A stretch of 64,000 bases of DNA from Microvirga flocculans ATCC BAA-817 (GTDB taxonomy: Bacteria; Pseudomonadota; Alphaproteobacteria; Rhizobiales; Beijerinckiaceae). The stretch covers positions 62,001 through 126,000 of the forward strand of contig NZ_JAEA01000007.1 in NCBI RefSeq assembly GCF_000518665.1, written 5' to 3'. Position numbers and translations under genes: made by a program. The notes below the pieces were generated by a model. The model was not told where the DNA came from, made no database searches, and was given only the letters and a program-made list of their open reading frames with translations. Below are positions 59,530 to 64,000 of the stretch, piece after piece (position 1 is the stretch's first letter; the number at the start of each line of letters is the position of its first letter).

Positions 59530-60441
59530 TCAGGGAGCCTCCAGCACCCGGCGGCACTCGGGCGGCAGTTGAGCCATGGTGAGCGGCGGGCGGGGCTTGC
59601 CGGGCTTCGGGTTCAGCATGTCCGGGGTGAACCACCCCGCGAGCTCCGCGCCGCAGCCGTCGCCGCCCGGAGGCGGATCCTGGTCCGCGCAGCCTGTCTC
59701 GCCGGGCGGGCAGGCGAGGCGGATGTGAAAGTGATAATTGTGCCCCCACATCGGCCGCACCTTGGTCAGCCAGTCGCGCTCCGCTCCGGCCTCGCGGCAG
59801 AGCGCCTTCTTGATGGCCGGGTTCACGAAGATCCGGGCGACGCTTTCTTCCTGCGCGGCGGCGCGGATGAGCGCGGTGTGCTGCGGCGTCCATCGGGCAG
59901 GATCGATGTCGAGCCAGTCGTCGCGCACCATATTCGTGGCGGACATTTCCTCGCGCTCGGCCTGTGACAGGCGCCGGTCGGGCATGGGAGTGAGCCAGAT
60001 ATCGGCGTCGAGGCCGATCTGGTGGGAGGCATGGCCCGTGATCATGGGGCCGCCGCGCGGCTGTGAGATGTCTCCCACGAGAAGGCCGGGCCATCCGTTG
60101 ATCGCGGGAAGCCTGGTCGCGAACCGTTGCAGGAAGCCGATCATCTTCGGGTGGCCCCAATTGCGGTTGCGGGACAGGCGCATGACCTGCCAGTTCTCGC
60201 CATCGACCGGGATCGCCGCCGCGCCCGCGACGCAGCCGCGCGCATAGCCGCCGATGGCGCGCGGGCGCAGATCGGCCGGCGTGGTGCGCCGCCCGAACAG
60301 CTCCTTTGCGGCGAGCTTGGGATCGCTGGGGTTGGCAAGAGGAGGCAGCGGCTTCGGATCGAGGGTTCCCTTGTCCTGGGCAACGGCAGGGCTGCCGATG
60401 AGAAGGACAAGGGCGAAAGCGAAAGAGCGAATCGGATTCAT
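59530..60441 (-). CDS. mepA: Penicillin-insensitive murein endopeptidase
   Basis: 303 residues with a signal peptide (residues 1-21, cut after VAQ). Motifs of the LAS/MepA family: GHASHQIGLDADIW and HFHIRL, which bind the zinc. Cleaves cross-links in peptidoglycan in the periplasm. Six cysteines in the mature part suggest disulfides. Convergent with msrA across its terminator. Confidence 0.93.
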   Translation of the reverse strand: MNPIRSFAFALVLLIGSPAVAQDKGTLDPKPLPPLANPSDPKLAAKELFGRRTTPADLRPRAIGGYARGCVAGAAAIPVDGENWQVMRLSRNRNWGHPKMIGFLQRFATRLPAINGWPGLLVGDISQPRGGPMITGHASHQIGLDADIWLTPMPDRRLSQAEREEMSATNMVRDDWLDIDPARWTPQHTALIRAAAQEESVARIFVNPAIKKALCREAGAERDWLTKVRPMWGHNYHFHIRLACPPGETGCADQDPPPGGDGCGAELAGWFTPDMLNPKPGKPRPPLTMAQLPPECRRVLEAP

Positions 60442-60534
60442 GCGGAAAGGCTAAACCGCATCCCACGACTTCGGAACGGTTCCGTGGCGGCCATCTTGTC
60501 GCCTTTGGCATCAGAGGGGCAGCAGCCGAAAGAC

Positions 60535-61695
60535 TCAATGTCTCGGTTGCGGTCGTCCCTCGGAAGGTCCGCGCTGGCTGACATGACCCGGTCCCAAGGT
60601 TCGCTTGTCATGGCCGTTCCCGGTGCGTCGCACGGTCGGCTGGTGGCGCGAAGAGGGCGACCGGGACGGACGCCGCCGGCGGACGCTTGCCATGGGAGGG
60701 ATGAGCAGGGCGGCGAGGCCCGCCGCGAGCCCTGCCAGCACGGTGGCCGTCACGAAGGGATGGAGCTGCGCCTCGAGCAGCAGGCTTGTCCTGCGTGGCT
60801 CGCGGGGCTGGGACGAGTACATGTCGCCATCCTCGCGCGCCTGGTAGAGATTGTCGCGCATTCCCGGCCGTTCGCGTTGATCCGTGGTCTGCAGGCCGTA
60901 GCCCGTCCATTCCATGGCCCGGTCCATCAGGCGGGGCGCCATCTTTCCCATCGCGCCGATGACCCAGCCGCCGAAGCCGACCGTGATCTCGCGGCGCTGG
61001 TGCTCGGCAGCGAAGACGATGGCCTTCGCGACGAGATGCGGGTCGTAGACAGGCGCAGGAACGGCGCTCTCCCGGTCGAGATAATTGCGCGCGTGCTCCA
61101 CGTAGGGCGTATCGATGGAGGAGGGCTTGATCAGGGTCACCGCGATCGGTGCGCCCTGGTTCTCGAGTTCCATGCGCAGGCCATCCGTGAAGGCTTTCAC
61201 CGCGTGTTTGGAGGCCGAGTACTGGGTCTGCAGGATCATGGTCCGCTCGGACAGCACGCTGCCGATATTGATGATGGTGCCGCCGCGCCGGCGCAGGTGA
61301 TCCGCCGCGATCATGGAGCCGTTGACGACGCCCCAATAGTTGACGTCGAAGAGGCGCCGCTGGTCCTCCAGGGGGATCTCCGTGAGATTGCCATAGAGAG
61401 CGACGGCCGCGTCGTTCACCCAGGTATCGAACCCTCCGAAGGCATCGATGGCGGTGCGTGCCACTCGCTCCACATCCTCCCGCCGGCTGACATCCGCAGG
61501 GGCGGCGATGACGCGCGTGCGGCCGCGGCTCAGCTCCTCGGCGACCGCGCGCAGCGCCTCCTCGTTGCGCGCGGCGAGGACGAGCCCTTTCACGCCGCGC
61601 TCGGCCAGCACATGCGCCGTCGCGAGGCCGATCCCGCTGGATGCGCCGGTGATGACGATCACCTGTTCCTCGACCGGCTTCTGCCGAACCGCCAT
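60535..61695 (-). CDS. Short-chain dehydrogenase/reductase with C-terminal extension
   Basis: 386 residues. NAD(P)-binding TGASSGIGLA, the NNAAV-like NDAAV, and the catalytic YSASK are present; family members have about 250-300 residues. The extra C-terminal part contains one hydrophobic stretch (VTATVLAGLAAGLAALLIPP, about residues 315-335) and a basic tail, which could be a membrane anchor. GGAGG precedes the ATG. Substrate unknown. Confidence 0.88.
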   Translation of the reverse strand: MAVRQKPVEEQVIVITGASSGIGLATAHVLAERGVKGLVLAARNEEALRAVAEELSRGRTRVIAAPADVSRREDVERVARTAIDAFGGFDTWVNDAAVALYGNLTEIPLEDQRRLFDVNYWGVVNGSMIAADHLRRRGGTIINIGSVLSERTMILQTQYSASKHAVKAFTDGLRMELENQGAPIAVTLIKPSSIDTPYVEHARNYLDRESAVPAPVYDPHLVAKAIVFAAEHQRREITVGFGGWVIGAMGKMAPRLMDRAMEWTGYGLQTTDQRERPGMRDNLYQAREDGDMYSSQPREPRRTSLLLEAQLHPFVTATVLAGLAAGLAALLIPPMASVRRRRPSRSPSSRHQPTVRRTGNGHDKRTLGPGHVSQRGPSEGRPQPRH

Positions 61696-61872
61696 GACAA
61701 TTTCCTCCGGATCCTCGGGTTTCTTGAACGAGGATCAACGTGAGGGGGGATGGGGGGTTCCTAAGGCAGCGCTTCTCACGGCCTCCAGGTTCCCTCGGGA
61801 CGCCCGGCCCAGGCCGGAACCGGCTTTTCAAGCCGAACGTTGCCTTAGGATCTCACAGAGGAAGGAGCAAGG

Positions 61873-62286
61873 ATGATGCAGACAATGGCACAGGGTCGTG
61901 ACGTTCGTGAAACCAACAGCCTGATCGCCAGCGACAAGGTTGAAGGAACGCCGGTGCGCCGATCGGATGGCGAGAAGATCGGCACGATCGAGCGCGTCAT
62001 GATCGAGAAACGCTCCGGCAAGGTCGCCTATGCGGTCATGAGCTTCGGCGGTTTCATGGGGCTCGGGGAAGAATACTACACGCTGCCGTGGGGCGTCCTG
62101 ACGTACAATACCGAGCTCGATGCCTATGAGCTGAACCTCTCTGAGGAGCAGCTGCGCGGTGCCCCCCGCCGGAGTGCGGAGGGGCACGATGCCTCCTACG
62201 ACCGCGAGTGGGAGGAACACGTCCACCGCTATTACAACGCGACGCCCTATTGGGGCAGCAGCGACCCGATGAGCACCGGGCGATAG
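61873..62286 (+). CDS. PRC-barrel domain protein
   Basis: 137 residues. PRC-barrel domain at residues about 15-90 (GTPVRRSDGEKIGTIERVMIEKRSGKVAYAVMSFGG...). Such small proteins are common in Alphaproteobacteria and often respond to stress; the partner is unknown. GAGGAAGGAGC precedes the ATG. Followed by a strong terminator. Confidence 0.85.
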   Translation: MMQTMAQGRDVRETNSLIASDKVEGTPVRRSDGEKIGTIERVMIEKRSGKVAYAVMSFGGFMGLGEEYYTLPWGVLTYNTELDAYELNLSEEQLRGAPRRSAEGHDASYDREWEEHVHRYYNATPYWGSSDPMSTGR

Positions 62287-62310
62287 CCTGGCGGCCCCTC
62301 CCGAAAAAAC

Positions 62311-62342
62311 AAAATCGCCCGGCTTTCACCGGGCGATTTTTT
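62311..62342. terminator. Strong rho-independent terminator, probably bidirectional
   Basis: ATCGCCCGG (62314-62322), loop CTTTCA, CCGGGCGAT (62329-62337): a nine-pair perfect stem with A-run before and T-run after. It ends the PRC-barrel gene and can also end the opposite histone-like gene, whose stop is at 62400. Confidence 0.92.
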
Positions 62343-62399
62343 ATGGGCATGCACCGGATTGCAGGAGATCCCGCTCCGGTGCGTGCGGCATGCTCGCTC

Positions 62400-62978
62400 T
62401 TAGCGCTTCGACTTCGAGGAGCGCTTGGCGACCGCGGCCGACTTCTTCGTGGAAGAGGTCCGGCTGGCGGCGGCGGCGGCGCGCTTCGGGGCGGCCTTCT
62501 TGGCGCTGCGCGGCTTCGCGGCCTTCACCGCACCACGGCTGGCGCTGCGGGAAGCGGTCTTCTTCGCCGAAGGACGGGAAGCGGACTTCCGCGCGGTCGA
62601 AGCAGCCGACTTCTTGGCAACCGTCTTCTTGGCACCGGCCTTCTTGGCCGTGGCCTTCTTAGCGACGGTCTTCTTCGCAACGGTCTTCTTGGCCGCGGTC
62701 TTCTTCACAGCCGCCTTCTTGGCGACGGTCTTCTTGGCGACCGTCTTCTTGGCAACAGCCTTCTTGGCCGTGGCCTTCTTAGCGACGGTCTTCTTGGCGC
62801 CGGCCTTCGAAGACTTCGCAGCCGACTTCTTGGCAGCGGCCTTCGGAGCAGCCTTCTTGGCGCTGGACTTCTTGGCAGAGGACTTCGTGCCCTTTGCGGT
62901 CTTCTTCTTGGTGCGGGTCGCACCGGTGTCACCCGTGAACAGCATCGTCAGCGGGTTGGACTTTGTGTCTGTCGGCAT
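62400..62978 (-). CDS. Lysine/alanine-rich histone H1-like protein
   Basis: 192 residues. After a short N-terminal segment ([19 protein letters not shown]) the whole protein is Lys-Ala-rich, with repeats of the type KKTVAKK/KKATAKK in the middle and a Ser/Arg-rich basic end. It resembles the C-terminal tail of eukaryotic H1 and bacterial AlgP/Hc-type proteins and is expected to bind and compact DNA. ATG 62978 with a perfect AAGGAGG; the frame to 63086 is unsupported. Positions of a leftward TATAAC at 63034-63039 suggest its promoter. Confidence 0.88.
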   Translation of the reverse strand: MPTDTKSNPLTMLFTGDTGATRTKKKTAKGTKSSAKKSSAKKAAPKAAAKKSAAKSSKAGAKKTVAKKATAKKAVAKKTVAKKTVAKKAAVKKTAAKKTVAKKTVAKKATAKKAGAKKTVAKKSAASTARKSASRPSAKKTASRSASRGAVKAAKPRSAKKAAPKRAAAAASRTSSTKKSAAVAKRSSKSKR

Positions 62979-63619
62979 AGCCGCCTCCTTCAAGGGCCTT
63001 CGCGTGCAACCGTCACGCTTGCAAGGCAACGTCGTTATATCAACGCGGTTCCGAATATCGGAAAGTGCAGACAGTAGAATGCTCACTTTTTCTGTGGATA
63101 TGTTTGCCGATGCATCTCTCTACGCTTGCAGTCCAAAGACTCAATAAGGGGTTCACGATGAAGCAGTTAGAGTCTCTTCTTCAGACTCACCGCTGTGCTT
63201 CGGCATGCTCGCAAGGTATTTCTGGTGTTCTGAAAACGTTAAATTTTTCAAAATGTTAAGTGGTCTTTGAAGATGTCGATGAAGCCCCTGCGAGTATTCG
63301 CCGGTGTTGAACGTCGATCAACATCGCAATGGAAATCCCCCTTACTTGGAGGGGGCGATGAGGGGCTGCGCGGGCCATTGCTCGCCTGTCGTGTGCGGCT
63401 GAAAATTTTTCATCGCTTCGACGCATGAGAGCGGTCGCGAGTCATCGCGCGAGTCAAGAATCACACGCGAGCCATCGCGCCTCGAACGTCCATCGGTTCG
63501 CGCGACACCCCCGCGTCGAGTCTCGTCACGCCGGTCGCCCCGGTGAAGAGGATGGCGGAGGCTTCACGGAACGGTAAAGGCAGGGTAATCGGAGAAGGCA
63601 TTCACTTCGTTGGTCCGCC
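62979..63619. other. Intergenic region before the terminal transporter gene
   Basis: About 640 bp. It includes the 5' region of the histone-like gene (candidate -10 TATAAC, leftward, at 63034-63039), a 33-codon frame at 63159-63260 with AAGGGG before its ATG and no recognised family, a CCCCCT/AGGGGG hairpin near 63338-63356, and two direct repeats at 63436-63480. No RNA gene recognised. Confidence 0.5.
63436..63480. repeat. Two 15-bp direct repeats, CGCGAGyCATCGCGC
   Basis: Copies at 63436-63450 and 63466-63480 differ at one base and are exactly 30 bp apart, that is nearly three helical turns. Upstream of the transporter gene; a protein-binding role is possible. Confidence 0.5.
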
Positions 63620-64000
63620 GTGCCTCATCGCAGCATCCTCGCCGTCGTCCTCTGGATGACCGGTGCGCTTCTCGCCTTCTCCGCAACAGCGATCGCGGTG
63701 CGCGCGCTTGCGCCCTCCTTCTCGATCTTCGAGATGCTGGCCGTCCGCAATGCCGCCGGTGTCCTGATCCTGCTCGCCCTCGCGCTCCTCAGGCCGGAGC
63801 TGAGGCCCGGCTTGAAGCCGCGTCGCTTCGGGCTGCACCTGGCTCGCAACGTCCTGCATTTCGCGGGAACGGATGGGTGGGCTTTCGGTCTCACGCTTCT
63901 GCCGCTCGCGACGGTCTTCGCGCTGGAATTCACCACACCGGCCTGGGTCGCGCTGCTGGCGATTCCGCTGCTGAAGGAGAGGATGACGAGAGGCCGTCTG
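63620..64000 (+). CDS. EamA-family (DMT) transporter, 5' part, cut by window end
   Basis: 127 codons with no stop to the edge. Begins at GTG 63620 (start uncertain; no strong ribosome site) and shows the EamA opening: hydrophobic segment LAVVLWMTGALLAFSATAI, FEMLAVRNAAGVLILLALA, and LLPLATVFALEFTTPAWVALLAIPLLKERM. Members have about 300 residues and ten spans; four are visible. Substrate unknown. The opposite-strand frames here are only shadows. Confidence 0.8.
   Translation, partial: MPHRSILAVVLWMTGALLAFSATAIAVRALAPSFSIFEMLAVRNAAGVLILLALALLRPELRPGLKPRRFGLHLARNVLHFAGTDGWAFGLTLLPLATVFALEFTTPAWVALLAIPLLKERMTRGRL

Overview
The window is a GC-rich chromosomal segment of an alphaproteobacterium, most likely order Hyphomicrobiales (Rhizobiales), perhaps close to Methylobacteriaceae/Microvirga. 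This rests on gene content and is inference: a CO-dehydrogenase-like cox cluster with its maturation genes, FixK/FNR-type promoter boxes, a selenoprotein formate dehydrogenase with a complete selenocysteine machinery, a lysine/alanine-rich histone-H1-like protein, and rhizobial-type cyclase and ABC-sugar operons. I see no transposase, integrase, CRISPR array, rRNA or phage gene.

Layout. 0-9.4 kb: a cysQ-like phosphatase, then a set of nucleotide/stress genes: two related APH-fold proteins (one fused to a P-loop kinase), a PRPP-synthetase with an N-terminal PAS-like region, a phosphoribosyltransferase, nicotinate phosphoribosyltransferase, a STAS-MlaE permease and a universal stress protein. 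Two FixK/FNR boxes (4828-4841 and 9448-9461) sit at the promoters that drive them, so this looks like an oxygen-limitation regulon with the same kind of contents as the mycobacterial DosR dormancy regulon. 9.5-18.4 kb: a degenerate trypsin-like protein divergent from an alpha-2-macroglobulin/penicillin-binding-protein-1C pair (envelope defence and repair). 18.5-29.3 kb: a pseudouridine synthase, then a form II xanthine/CO-dehydrogenase-family enzyme (coxG, S, L, M, D, E) with XdhC-type and molybdopterin cofactor genes on the other strand.

29.3-40.6 kb: a sugar ABC transporter operon that also holds an argininosuccinate-lyase-like enzyme and a PfkB kinase, divergent from a ROK regulator, a two-part PIG-L deacetylase and a DMT transporter; an inverted repeat between the two units is a likely operator. 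40.7-52.6 kb: a compact selenium/formate block: fdoG (in-frame UGA = Sec200 with a SECIS hairpin), fdoH, fdoI, fdhE, selA, selB, tRNA-Sec, selD and fdhD. The selB frame runs right through the tRNA-Sec gene.

52.6-58.1 kb: a tight four-gene operon of unclear role next to tRNA-Ser: a class III nucleotide cyclase with FlgO/TolB-like and TPR regions, a PAP2/vanadium-haloperoxidase-like protein that starts with twelve Gly-Gly-Leu repeats, a 138-residue orphan and a leaderless subtilisin-like protease. It is the best candidate in the window for an undescribed system. 58.3-64 kb: housekeeping envelope and stress genes (msrA, mepA, SDR, PRC-barrel), the histone-like gene and the start of an EamA transporter cut by the window edge.
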